The notes under the pieces were generated by a model. That model searched no databases. It worked only from the letters and a program-made list of their open reading frames with translations, and was not told the origin of the DNA. Positions 1 through 6,686 of a stretch of DNA of 8,763 bases are shown here, piece after piece. Position 1 is the stretch's first letter; every line of letters starts with the position of its first letter. The DNA comes from an uncultured Granulosicoccaceae bacterium (GTDB lineage: Bacteria; Pseudomonadota; Gammaproteobacteria; Granulosicoccales; Granulosicoccaceae): contig CALFBL010000160.1 in assembly GCA_937951695.1 (NCBI GenBank), forward strand, positions 1-8,763, read 5' to 3'. The translations under genes and the position numbers were made by a program.

Positions 1-200
1 GATTGAGTGGCAAACCCATACAACAACTGAGCGTCTTCACGAACCACCATGTGGGTGAACAATTCAACCGGCTCACCGGTTATCGGTAGCGAATAGTGCG
101 TTGTCATGGAGGCACTGAGTTCGTAGCCGACCCCCTGCACATCGATCACCAGTTCGGGTGGTGTTTTTTCAATCAGCGTACCTCGCAGCCGTGCTATCAC
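1..200 (-). CDS. ruvA: Holliday junction branch migration protein RuvA, N-terminal part (cut by window edge)
   Basis: RuvA tetramers bind four-way DNA junctions and, with the RuvB motor, drive branch migration before RuvC cleavage. Only the first 66 codons are present; the reading frame is open to the left edge. The translation begins MIARLRGTLIEKTPPELVID, followed by VQGVGYEL, MTTHY and VVREDAQLLYGF, which is the conserved OB-fold domain I of RuvA; E. coli RuvA starts with a very similar MIGRLRG and has the same VVREDAQLLYGF stretch. The start is GTG at 200-198 and overlaps the ruvC stop as GTGA, so translation is probably coupled to ruvC. A G-rich run lies about 8-14 nt upstream, but it is not a clean Shine-Dalgarno sequence. 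It is the last visible gene of the leftward operon; ruvB would be expected just outside the window. Confidence 0.95.
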   Translation of the reverse strand, partial: MIARLRGTLIEKTPPELVIDVQGVGYELSASMTTHYSLPITGEPVELFTHMVVREDAQLLYGFATQ

Positions 201-742
201 CAGCGCAACCCCCGTCCCCGTGCGCGTTTTCTCGGTGGGCTCGTCGATAATAACGAGCGCGTGCCACCAAGCACCGAATGCGCGTGACAGAGCGCTATGG
301 CTAGCCCATCAGCAGCATCTACCTGCACCGCACGCGTAATGTCCAGATGCGCTTTTATCAGCGTTTGCACCGCTGCCTTGTCGGCAGCGCCTGAGCCTGT
401 GACGACCTGCTTAACGGTGCGGGCGGCGTACTCCGACATTTCCAAGCCACGCGACACCACGGCGGTAATGGCCGCACCGCGCGCTTGTCCCAGCTTTAAC
501 GCCGACATCGGGTTGTTACTGACAAACACTTGCTCGATAGCCGCCGAGCTCGGGCTCCATTGATCGATCACATCGCCGATGGCTTCGTGGATGTGACCCA
601 AGCGGTCCGGGAAACTCTCACCTTTCACTCGGATGTGGCCGTGCGCCACGTACACACTGCGCACACCATCGGAATCAATCAAACCGTAACCGGTGATGGT
701 TGACCCTGGATCGATTCCGATCACTCGTGTGAGTTGGCTCAA
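197..742 (-). CDS. ruvC: Crossover junction endodeoxyribonuclease RuvC
   Basis: RuvC is the dimeric, metal-dependent resolvase that nicks Holliday junctions symmetrically to finish recombinational repair. The 181-residue product is close to the usual length of about 173. All four family acidic residues are visible: Asp11 in IGIDPGS, Glu70 in AAIEQVFV, and Asp142 and Asp145 in VDAADGLAIA. The NNPMSALKLGQARGA block typical of RuvC follows Glu70. The start is TTG at 742-740, overlapping the yebC stop as TTGA. A GAGG seven bases upstream supports this start over an internal GTG at codon 7, which would leave only four residues before the first catalytic Asp. The C-terminus is short and basic (PPRKRARGRG). 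The yebC-ruvC-ruvA order is the common gammaproteobacterial one, here without any gene between ruvC and ruvA. Confidence 0.97.
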   Translation of the reverse strand: MSQLTRVIGIDPGSTITGYGLIDSDGVRSVYVAHGHIRVKGESFPDRLGHIHEAIGDVIDQWSPSSAAIEQVFVSNNPMSALKLGQARGAAITAVVSRGLEMSEYAARTVKQVVTGSGAADKAAVQTLIKAHLDITRAVQVDAADGLAIALCHAHSVLGGTRSLLSTSPPRKRARGRGLRW

Positions 743-1476
743 GTATAAGCCTCGGCCGGAATGTCGGCGTTGTGATACACGTTTTGTACGTCGTCCAGAT
801 CTTCCAGCATATCCAGAAGCTTCAACAGCTTCTCACCCTTTTCAGCGTCCATGGCCACCTCAACACTGGCGCGCATGGTTACCTCCGAGTGCGCCGGTTC
901 AAACCCAGCTGCGATCATGGCCTCCTTGACATCAACGAAGGTAGCTTCTGTGGTGAGTACCTCATAGGATCCATCGTCGAGAGTAACGACATCATCAGCG
1001 CCTGCCTCAAGCGCTGCTTCCATCAGCGTATCTTCGTCGACATCGTCGGCGTAATTCAAAATACCCAACTGGGTAAATAAATACGACACCGAGCCCACGG
1101 CCCCGAGGTTGCCAGCGTATTTGGTAAACGCGTGCTTGACTTCCGAGACGGTGCGGTTTTTATTGTCCGTCATGGTGTCGACCATGATGGCAACGCCTTC
1201 AATGCCGTAACCCTCGTAGCGATTCTCTTCGTAGGCCACATCGTCGAGTTCACCGGCGCCTTTTTTGATCGCGCGCTCGATGGTGTCCTTGGTCATGTTG
1301 CCGCCGAGGGCTTTATCGACGGCCAGACGCAAACGCGGGTTGGAATTTAAATCCGATCCGCCCATTTTGGCGGCGACATTGATTTCCCGGATGAGTTTGG
1401 TGAATAACTTACCGCGCTTCGCGTCCTGAGCATTTTTGCGATGCTGAATATTCGCCCATTTACTGTGACCTGCCAT
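739..1476 (-). CDS. yebC: YebC/TACO1-family protein (PF01709)
   Basis: This is a full-length (245 aa) member of the YebC/TACO1 family. It opens with the hallmark MAGHSKWANIQHRK and contains DAKRGKLFTKLIREI, the family's N-terminal domain, followed by NMTKDTIERAIKKG and YEGYG. Family members were long annotated as transcriptional regulators; bacterial and mitochondrial members have more recently been tied to translation, in particular relief of ribosome stalling at proline-rich stretches. That role is known for relatives and inferred here. The ATG is preceded by AGAGG about five bases upstream, a clear ribosome-binding site. The gene sits 38 bp after the hydrolase and overlaps ruvC by four bases. 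Neighbouring ruvC is its usual partner and does not imply a role in recombination. Confidence 0.95.
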   Translation of the reverse strand: MAGHSKWANIQHRKNAQDAKRGKLFTKLIREINVAAKMGGSDLNSNPRLRLAVDKALGGNMTKDTIERAIKKGAGELDDVAYEENRYEGYGIEGVAIMVDTMTDNKNRTVSEVKHAFTKYAGNLGAVGSVSYLFTQLGILNYADDVDEDTLMEAALEAGADDVVTLDDGSYEVLTTEATFVDVKEAMIAAGFEPAHSEVTMRASVEVAMDAEKGEKLLKLLDMLEDLDDVQNVYHNADIPAEAYT

Positions 1477-1514
1477 ACTGCCTCTGGAATTGGTGCTAAC
1501 AAAGTACTGGTAGT

Positions 1515-2258
1515 TTAACCTGTATTTGAGAATTCACCGTTGGCGAAGAATTCCGCCGCTTTCCGGGCCGTTAATGCGCTGAACGCCATGGCCGTGTGGG
1601 TGCGAGGCACCTCAGTAATGGCCTGCGCGCCGGCAAGCTCGGTTTCGCTGTGCAAAACCACTCCATCACTGGCTCCGCTGCGCCGGTTAAGCCAGTAACT
1701 CACGCTCAACCAGCGGCCAGGGCCGTCGCTGGTACCGCGGATCAGCCCCACCGGGTATCGTCCAATGGAACGCGGCGCACCACCGAGTAAGCCGCCATCA
1801 CAGCTGCGCCCCAAAAACACCCTCATGATCCGGGTGCGGTGCAATCGCTGCGCGATGTGGCTACCGTTGACTGGGGAGCCTATTAATACGGCTCGTCCGG
1901 TTCTGCCCAGAGGATTATCCGGCGTCGTGACATCCTTGTTCGAGTCAGTGTCCAGAGAATGGAAGTAGTGCAGCAGAACAATTCCGCCCAGACTGTGCGC
2001 TGCCCAATGCACAGTTGGGGTGGTGATGTCCTTGACCGCTGCTGCCAGCACCGCAGCATTCTCCGCGGGCGATTGCGCCAAAAACCGATAACTAACGCAC
2101 CGAGTCTGGTATCCGTAGCGGCGCAAGTGCCAGGCCAGTAATTGCATCAACGGCCCCTGCATCCAGATACCGTGCACCAAAATAACGGTGGCGTCTTTCG
2201 CCTGTGGATTCGGTTCGGCCGCGGTTGAATTAGCTGACGTTAATCCTCGTTCGCTCAT
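1515..2258 (-). CDS. Alpha/beta-fold hydrolase, lipase/esterase-like, substrate unknown
   Basis: The 247-residue product has the order of elements expected of an alpha/beta hydrolase: a strand plus oxyanion segment VILVHGIW at residues 25-32, the nucleophile elbow AHSLGG with Ser89, a GSPVNGS segment near residue 127, SDGVV with Asp198, and THTAM with His221. Ser89-Asp198-His221 is therefore the proposed catalytic triad. The elbow reads Ala-His-Ser-Leu-Gly rather than the usual Gly-His-Ser-Leu-Gly, a tolerated variation in some lipase families. There is no signal peptide or membrane segment, so it is probably cytoplasmic; residues 1-22 look like a disordered leader. ATG overlaps the nudB stop as ATGA, which argues for translational coupling. 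The gene lies between nudB and yebC, where E. coli has none. The substrate cannot be read from the sequence. Confidence 0.85.
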   Translation of the reverse strand: MSERGLTSANSTAAEPNPQAKDATVILVHGIWMQGPLMQLLAWHLRRYGYQTRCVSYRFLAQSPAENAAVLAAAVKDITTPTVHWAAHSLGGIVLLHYFHSLDTDSNKDVTTPDNPLGRTGRAVLIGSPVNGSHIAQRLHRTRIMRVFLGRSCDGGLLGGAPRSIGRYPVGLIRGTSDGPGRWLSVSYWLNRRSGASDGVVLHSETELAGAQAITEVPRTHTAMAFSALTARKAAEFFANGEFSNTG

Positions 2259-2698
2259 CGGTTAGCCACGTGCTGTGCAATCGCTGCCCGATTGGACGCC
2301 GAACTGCATTTCTCAATCGCGGCATCCACCGGCAACCACAGCAATTGCTGATGCTCTTCTGCGTTCAGCACCACCTTGGCCTGAGCGGGCAGCCGAACCC
2401 GAAACCAATGTTCTCGGTTTTGCGTCACACCCGGCGCATAGCGATTGCGCCATGGCGGTTTTATCTCGTACTGAACCTGATGGTGCAAATCAACGGGCTC
2501 GGCAACCAATCCCGTCTCTTCGTAGAGTTCACGCGCGGCTGCCTGAATCGGGGTCTCGCCCGCTTCCAGACTACCAGTAACCGATTGCCAAAACTCTGCC
2601 CGGTCGGTGCGCTCAATCAACAGCACATCGTTATCGTCGGTACAGATCAATACCAGCACCGATTCAGGTCGTTTGAACCTTGTCTCCGCCAGAGGCAC
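2255..2698 (-). CDS. nudB: Dihydroneopterin triphosphate diphosphatase (Nudix hydrolase NudB)
   Basis: NudB removes pyrophosphate from dihydroneopterin triphosphate in folate synthesis. The 147-residue product contains a complete Nudix box from Gly42 to Leu64 (G-x5-E-x7-RE-L-x-EE-x-G-L; Glu48, Arg56, Glu57, Glu60, Glu61), which binds the catalytic Mg2+. Beyond the box it shares NudB-specific segments with the E. coli enzyme: KRPESVLVLI near the start, FWQSVTGSLE, and RYAPGVT followed by HWF. The location directly after aspS is also the E. coli arrangement. The chosen start is GTG at 2698-2696, 12 nt after the aspS stop; no ATG is available upstream of the conserved KRP segment, and the ribosome-binding site is poor, so expression may depend on readthrough from aspS. 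Confidence 0.93.
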   Translation of the reverse strand: MPLAETRFKRPESVLVLICTDDNDVLLIERTDRAEFWQSVTGSLEAGETPIQAAARELYEETGLVAEPVDLHHQVQYEIKPPWRNRYAPGVTQNREHWFRVRLPAQAKVVLNAEEHQQLLWLPVDAAIEKCSSASNRAAIAQHVANR

Positions 2699-2710
2699 TG
2701 TTTCAGTGAG

Positions 2711-4516
2711 TTACTTGTCGTCAACCGGCGCGCTCGGTTGACGCGCTCTAGGTCGTAACGATAACTCGCGCCACTGCGCCTCGGAGACTTCGCTCGGCGC
2801 ACTGGTGAGCAAACAACTGGCAGACTGTGTTTTTGGAAACGCCATCACATCGCGGATGGATTTCGCTCCACTCATCAGCATGATCAATCGATCAATACCG
2901 AACGCTATGCCGCCATGCGGCGGTGCGCCGTACTGCAAGGCGTCGAGTAAAAATCCGAACTTGTCGCGGGCTTCATTGTCGCCAATACCCAGCACTTCCA
3001 ACGCCTTTTGTTGCATAGCTTGTTGATGAATACGAATCGAACCACCACCGAGTTCGGTGCCATTGATCACCATGTCATAGGCGCGTGATAAACATTTGCC
3101 TGGGTTGTCGTCCAGCTCAGCTTGCCAAGCCTCGATGGTGCGCGCCTGGGGAGCGGTGAAGGGGTGATGCAGTGCTTGCCAACGCTTACCGCCTTCATCG
3201 TATTCAAACATCGGAAAATCCACCACCCATAGCGGTGCCCATTCGCAGGTCAGTAACTCTCGGTCATGGCCGAGCTGCACCCGCAGTGCGCCCAGTGCAT
3301 CTTCCACCACGCGGGCCTTGTCAGCGCCAAAGAAAATCAAGTCGCCGTCTTTGGCACCGGTGCGTTCGATTACTTTGACCAGCACCTCATCGGGTAACAT
3401 TTTCACAATGGGGGATTGCAACCCGTCACGACCGGCAGCCACATCGTTGCATTTAATGTACGCCAACCCTTTCGCGCCATAGCGGCTAACAAATTCGGTG
3501 TACCCATCGATCTCTTTACGGCTTAATGTGTTGCCGCCGGGCAAACACAACGCAGCCACTCGACCGTCCTCGCTGGAGGCTGGCGCTGCAAACACTTTGA
3601 ATTCAACCTCCGCCATGATGTCTGAGAGCTCCACCAACTTTAACGGGATGCGCAGGTCGGGCTTGTCAGAACCGTAGTCGTGCATGGCTTGCGCGTACGT
3701 CATGCGCGGGAACGTGGCGCCCAGATCCACAGCCAATATCTCTTTGAACAACTCGCGCATCAGCTCTTCCATCGAACCTGTGATGGTGTCTTCATCAATA
3801 AAGGCCATCTCAATATCGAGCTGTGAGAATTCCGGCTGACGATCGGCACGCAAGTCTTCATCACGAAAACAGCGCGCGATTTGATAATAACGATCCATCC
3901 CGCCCATCATCAGCAATTGCTTGAACAGCTGCGGGGATTGCGGCAGTGCGAAAAAGCTGCCCGGATGAGTACGGCTGGGCACCAGATAATCGCGCGCACC
4001 TTCCGGTGTGGCGCGGGTCAGCATGGGCGTTTCAATGTCGATAAAGCCCATGCCTTCCAGAGTATTGCGCAAGCGCGACACCACTTTCGATCGCAGTCGA
4101 ATGCGGTCTTGCATTTCAGGGCGGCGCAGATCCAGATAACGGTAACGCAGGCGATGCTCTTCCGAGACATCGGTGTCGTCGAGCTGGAAGGCCGGTGTGG
4201 CGGCTCGGTTCAGGATCTCCAGATCGGTCCCCAATACTTCCACCTCCCCGGTTGCCATTTCCGGATTGATGGTGCCCTCGGGTCGATTGCGCACTCGTCC
4301 TTCGATTCTCAAGACGAATTCGTTTCTAACCTGTTCAGCCAAGCCAAAGATTTGCTCACGGTCCGGGTCAAAAACCACCTGGACGAGTCCGGTGTGATCA
4401 CGCAGGTCAATAAAGATGACCCCACCATGATCCCGGCGACGATGGACCCAACCGCAAAAGGTCACTGTCTCATCGAGATGTGCCGTGTTGACTCCACCAC
4501 AGGTGTGTGTGCGCAT
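2711..4516 (-). CDS. aspS: Aspartyl-tRNA synthetase, probably non-discriminating (Asp/Asn) type
   Basis: This class II synthetase charges tRNA with aspartate in the cytoplasm. The 601-residue product has an N-terminal anticodon-binding OB fold (residues 1-105, CGWVHRRRDHGG at 21-32), motif 1 around GFIDIETPMLTRATPEGARD (157-176), QSPQLFKQLLM, motif 2 with FRDEDLRADRQPEF (217-230), a bacterial GAD insertion in the middle, and motif 3 GIAFGIDR ending at Arg543. His30 and the RPEG with Gly81 match the Pseudomonas aeruginosa enzyme, known to be non-discriminating, rather than E. coli, which has other residues there; dual charging is inferred. I chose ATG at 4516-4514, preceded by GGGG seven bases upstream, over an in-frame TTG seven codons earlier that has no ribosome-binding site and sits near the predicted transcript start. 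It is the first gene of the leftward operon. Confidence 0.97.
   Translation of the reverse strand: MRTHTCGGVNTAHLDETVTFCGWVHRRRDHGGVIFIDLRDHTGLVQVVFDPDREQIFGLAEQVRNEFVLRIEGRVRNRPEGTINPEMATGEVEVLGTDLEILNRAATPAFQLDDTDVSEEHRLRYRYLDLRRPEMQDRIRLRSKVVSRLRNTLEGMGFIDIETPMLTRATPEGARDYLVPSRTHPGSFFALPQSPQLFKQLLMMGGMDRYYQIARCFRDEDLRADRQPEFSQLDIEMAFIDEDTITGSMEELMRELFKEILAVDLGATFPRMTYAQAMHDYGSDKPDLRIPLKLVELSDIMAEVEFKVFAAPASSEDGRVAALCLPGGNTLSRKEIDGYTEFVSRYGAKGLAYIKCNDVAAGRDGLQSPIVKMLPDEVLVKVIERTGAKDGDLIFFGADKARVVEDALGALRVQLGHDRELLTCEWAPLWVVDFPMFEYDEGGKRWQALHHPFTAPQARTIEAWQAELDDNPGKCLSRAYDMVINGTELGGGSIRIHQQAMQQKALEVLGIGDNEARDKFGFLLDALQYGAPPHGGIAFGIDRLIMLMSGAKSIRDVMAFPKTQSASCLLTSAPSEVSEAQWRELSLRPRARQPSAPVDDK
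2719..2743 (-). other. Stem-loop at the aspS 3' end, between aspS and nudB
   Basis: A perfect 9-bp inverted repeat (2719-2727 with 2735-2743) encloses a 7-nt loop. It lies in the last codons of aspS, ending 5 nt before the aspS stop, and about 20 nt before the nudB GTG. No T-run follows it on the minus strand, so it is not a classic terminator. It could stall transcription, protect the upstream message from decay, or hinder nudB initiation. Its presence is seen directly; any function is inferred. Confidence 0.45.
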
Positions 4517-4546
4517 GAAAACCCCGTTCTGCGTCAAAAAATAATG

Positions 4547-4552
4547 ATTGTA
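4547..4552 (-). promoter_or_regulatory. Candidate -10 element for the aspS operon
   Basis: On the minus strand this reads TACAAT, five of six matches to the sigma-70 -10 consensus, and would start a transcript near 4540 with a leader of about 24 nt before the aspS ATG. I find no good -35 hexamer at 16-18 bp spacing, so the call is weak. The position places the in-frame upstream TTG (4537) almost at the transcript start, which agrees with choosing the ATG at 4516. Confidence 0.35.
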
Positions 4553-4554
4553 GG

Positions 4555-4583
4555 GTGATAAAGCTCAGAGAACTAGCGATAAT
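4555..4583 (+). promoter_or_regulatory. Candidate sigma-70 promoter of the PfkB-family kinase gene
   Basis: GTGATA (4555-4560, four of six matches to the -35 consensus) is separated by exactly 17 bp from GATAAT (4578-4583, five of six matches to the -10 consensus). A transcript would start near 4590 and have a leader of only about 24 nt. The -10 lies in the middle of the inverted repeat at 4567-4595. Confidence 0.45.
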
Positions 4584-4595
4584 GAAAGGTTCTCT
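4567..4595. promoter_or_regulatory. Inverted repeat in the divergent aspS / kinase promoter region (possible operator)
   Basis: AGAGAAC (4567-4573) is repeated in inverse orientation as GTTCTCT (4589-4595), a perfect 7-bp dyad with a 15-bp spacer. The arm centres are 22 bp apart, about two helical turns, as expected for a dimeric regulator gripping one DNA face. The dyad brackets the predicted -10 of the rightward promoter and overlaps the -35 zone of the leftward one. It could also fold in RNA if transcription starts further upstream. The regulator is unknown. Confidence 0.4.
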
Positions 4596-4613
4596 CCTTG
4601 AATCACAGCCCCC

Positions 4614-5612
4614 ATGCCTCAGTATCACGTTTACGGAGTCGGCAATGCCCTTGTCGACATGGAATTTGAAATCGCCGATGACACCCTCACCCAGCTCGGC
4701 GTGGACAAAGGCCTCATGACTCTTATAGAGGAGGATCGTCACGATGAGCTGTTGTCCAAGCTTGACCTGAGCAAGGCGCGGCAGTGCAGCGGGGGCTCAG
4801 CGGCCAACACCATCATCGCCACAGCTCAGCTCGGCGCGAACAGTTTCTACTCGTGCAAAGTGGCCAATGACGACACCGGGGACTTCTACATGAAGGATCT
4901 CACCACCGCAGGCGTTACCAGCAACCTGTCGATGAGCACTCGCGAAGACGGTGTCACCGGCAAATGCATCGTACTGATCACCCCCGATGCCGAGCGCAGC
5001 ATGAACACCCATTTAGGTATCACCCAGCGCATCAGTACACGTGAATTGAACGAGGCCGCCATTCGCGATTCAGAATACGTTTATATTGAAGGCTATCTGG
5101 TGCCAGAAGCCGAGGCGCGAGCCGCTGCGATCAAAACCCGTGAAGTGGCCGAAGCCGCTGGTGTGAAAACCGCCATCACGCTGTCGGATGTCAACATGGT
5201 GCAATTCTTCAAAGCGGGCATGGAGGCTATGATCGGCAACGGCGTGGATCTTCTGTTCTGCAACGAAGAGGAAGCCTTGTTGATGACCAATGCAGCCGAC
5301 GTGTCTGCCGCCCTTCCCGCGTTGCAAAAGATCGCCAAGCAATTTGCCATCACGCGCGGTGCCAGAGGTGCTGTGTTGTTCGACGGTAGCCGGATGTTAG
5401 AAATTCCAGCTCAAACGGTCAGGCCCGTGGACAGTAACGGCGCTGGCGACATCTACGCCGGCAGCTTTCTGTACGGTTTGACCCATGGCCTGTCATTTGT
5501 CGACAGCGGAAAACTGGCGGGCGCGGCTGCCACCGAACTGGTGCAACACTTCGGTGCACGCTTGCCGAGCGACACCTTGCAAGCGATCGGCGCAAAGTTC
5601 AAAGCCGGATGA
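4614..5612 (+). CDS. PfkB-family kinase, adenosine kinase-like
   Basis: The 332-residue protein is a complete ribokinase/PfkB-fold small-molecule kinase that transfers phosphate from ATP to a sugar or nucleoside hydroxyl. It opens with VYGVGNALVDMEFE, which holds the substrate-contacting Gly and Asp of the family. The first PfkB signature follows, starting with SGGSAANTI (residues 59-67). The second is DSNGAGDIYAGSF (273-285), with Asp279 as the expected catalytic base and the GAG anion hole. Proteins of this subfamily are often annotated as adenosine kinase; the purine substrate is therefore likely but not proven, and another sugar or inosine is possible. The ATG has no visible Shine-Dalgarno sequence, only a C-rich run, and an upstream TTG is out of frame. 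It is transcribed away from aspS and converges on the permease gene with a 7-bp gap. Confidence 0.88.
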   Translation: MPQYHVYGVGNALVDMEFEIADDTLTQLGVDKGLMTLIEEDRHDELLSKLDLSKARQCSGGSAANTIIATAQLGANSFYSCKVANDDTGDFYMKDLTTAGVTSNLSMSTREDGVTGKCIVLITPDAERSMNTHLGITQRISTRELNEAAIRDSEYVYIEGYLVPEAEARAAAIKTREVAEAAGVKTAITLSDVNMVQFFKAGMEAMIGNGVDLLFCNEEEALLMTNAADVSAALPALQKIAKQFAITRGARGAVLFDGSRMLEIPAQTVRPVDSNGAGDIYAGSFLYGLTHGLSFVDSGKLAGAAATELVQHFGARLPSDTLQAIGAKFKAG

Positions 5613-5619
5613 TTTGTCG

Positions 5620-6576
5620 CTAGTGCGAGTCCGTGTCAGCCAAAACAGTGGCACGGCTCGCCAGCGCAACTTGCACACTCAGTAACCCCTGTTGTCGAGA
5701 AGCGCGCGCTTCTCGCACACCAATATAGATTCCGCTGGCCGTCACCAGCATTGCTCCGGCAATGGCGTATGCATCGAGTACCTCCCCATAGAGTGCCCAG
5801 CCCATCAACATCGCCCAAACCAGAATGAGGTAATTGAACGGTTGCAACACATTCGCCTCCGCCAGTTCCAGTGCCTTGATCAACAGCAGATGCGAGGTCA
5901 TCGAACACAGGCAAACACCGGCCAGCAGCCACAGCGCCTCACCCGTCGCCGGTTGCCAAACCCACAACGCTGGCAACGCCGAGGCAGCCATTCCCACCAA
6001 GCCGAAGTACAACAATGAAGTCTCAAACCGATCGTGGCGTGAGACCAACCGTGTCATCAGGTTATACAAGGCGTAGATCAACGCGCACAGAATCGCCAGC
6101 AAAGCGGCTGGCTCAAACACGCCCGTGCCCGGCCGTAAGATGATCAACGTACCCAAAAACCCAATACCTACCGCACTCCAGCGCCGCCAGCCTACCGATT
6201 CGCCCAGTATCGGAACACTCAACACGACGATGAACAACGGAAAGCAGCTAAAGATAGCGTGGATCTCTGCCACCCCGATGTAGCGTAAAGCGAAGGTGAA
6301 GAGACTGACCTCGGCGCACATCATCAAACAACGCGCGAGCTGCTTACCCGGCACCTTACTGCGTAGCGCCTCACGCACAGGCATGCGCAGCTTCACCAGA
6401 CACAGCGCCATCAGCGTGAACGCGGTGAAGCGAACAAATACAATTTGCGCCACCGGCAGCAAGTCGGTCAAACCTTTGGTCACAGCGTCCTGAGCAGCAA
6501 ACACCACTGTGGCGATCACCAGCAACACGATGCCGTGCAGATTGGTATTCGATTTATCGGCGAGAGGCGCTGTCAT
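5620..6576 (-). CDS. EamA/DMT-superfamily permease
   Basis: This is an inner-membrane protein of about 318 residues with roughly ten hydrophobic segments, arranged as two EamA repeats, the build of drug/metabolite transporters. The first repeat runs from HGIVLLVIATVVFAAQDAVTK (near residues 14-34) to ILGESVGW (about 123-130); the second ends with QPFNYLILVWAMLMGWALYG, followed by EVLD. The paired Gly-Glu motifs at the same place in each repeat are typical of the fold. The substrate (amino acid, metabolite or drug efflux) cannot be read from sequence. I prefer ATG at 6576-6574; an in-frame GTG six codons upstream is possible and neither has a good ribosome-binding site. The C-terminal 30 residues after the last helix are cytoplasmic and contain the palindrome at 5696-5715. 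It stands alone, divergent from the small membrane protein gene. Confidence 0.9.
   Translation of the reverse strand: MTAPLADKSNTNLHGIVLLVIATVVFAAQDAVTKGLTDLLPVAQIVFVRFTAFTLMALCLVKLRMPVREALRSKVPGKQLARCLMMCAEVSLFTFALRYIGVAEIHAIFSCFPLFIVVLSVPILGESVGWRRWSAVGIGFLGTLIILRPGTGVFEPAALLAILCALIYALYNLMTRLVSRHDRFETSLLYFGLVGMAASALPALWVWQPATGEALWLLAGVCLCSMTSHLLLIKALELAEANVLQPFNYLILVWAMLMGWALYGEVLDAYAIAGAMLVTASGIYIGVREARASRQQGLLSVQVALASRATVLADTDSH
5696..5715. repeat. 20-bp perfect palindrome inside the permease 3' end
   Basis: CGAGAAGCGC is followed directly by its own reverse complement GCGCTTCTCG. In RNA from either strand it can form a GC-rich hairpin of about eight pairs with a tetraloop. It is 84 bp beyond the kinase stop and 74 bp inside the permease stop, so kinase transcripts reading past their gene would contain it. 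Neither strand has a T-run after it. In the permease it encodes the basic stretch REARASR. Confidence 0.6.
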
Positions 6577-6686
6577 GCGGGCAGTAGAACACACAACGCA
6601 AGGTCATTGGATAGCCGTGAGCCTGCAGAGTAACGCCCAGCGGCGTATTATCCCACTCAACGTTTAACTCAAAAATGGAAGCTGAC

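Noticed and set aside
1170..1187. TCATGGT/ACCATGA stem-loop inside yebC
   Set aside because: It is a 7-bp stem in the middle of conserved coding sequence with no link to a gene boundary; likely chance.
4517..4537. Seven-codon N-terminal extension of AspRS from a TTG
   Set aside because: Bacterial AspRS proteins begin at the MRT/MRS-HxCG position, the ATG there has a GGGG upstream, and the TTG lies near the predicted transcript start.
3881..4558. 225-codon rightward reading frame antisense to aspS
   Set aside because: It lies wholly against strongly conserved aspS sequence, and its translation shows no recognisable domain.
6601..6686. TATTAT (6646-6651) as a promoter for the small membrane protein gene
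   Set aside because: No -35 hexamer better than three of six matches is present at 16-18 bp spacing, so I did not list it.
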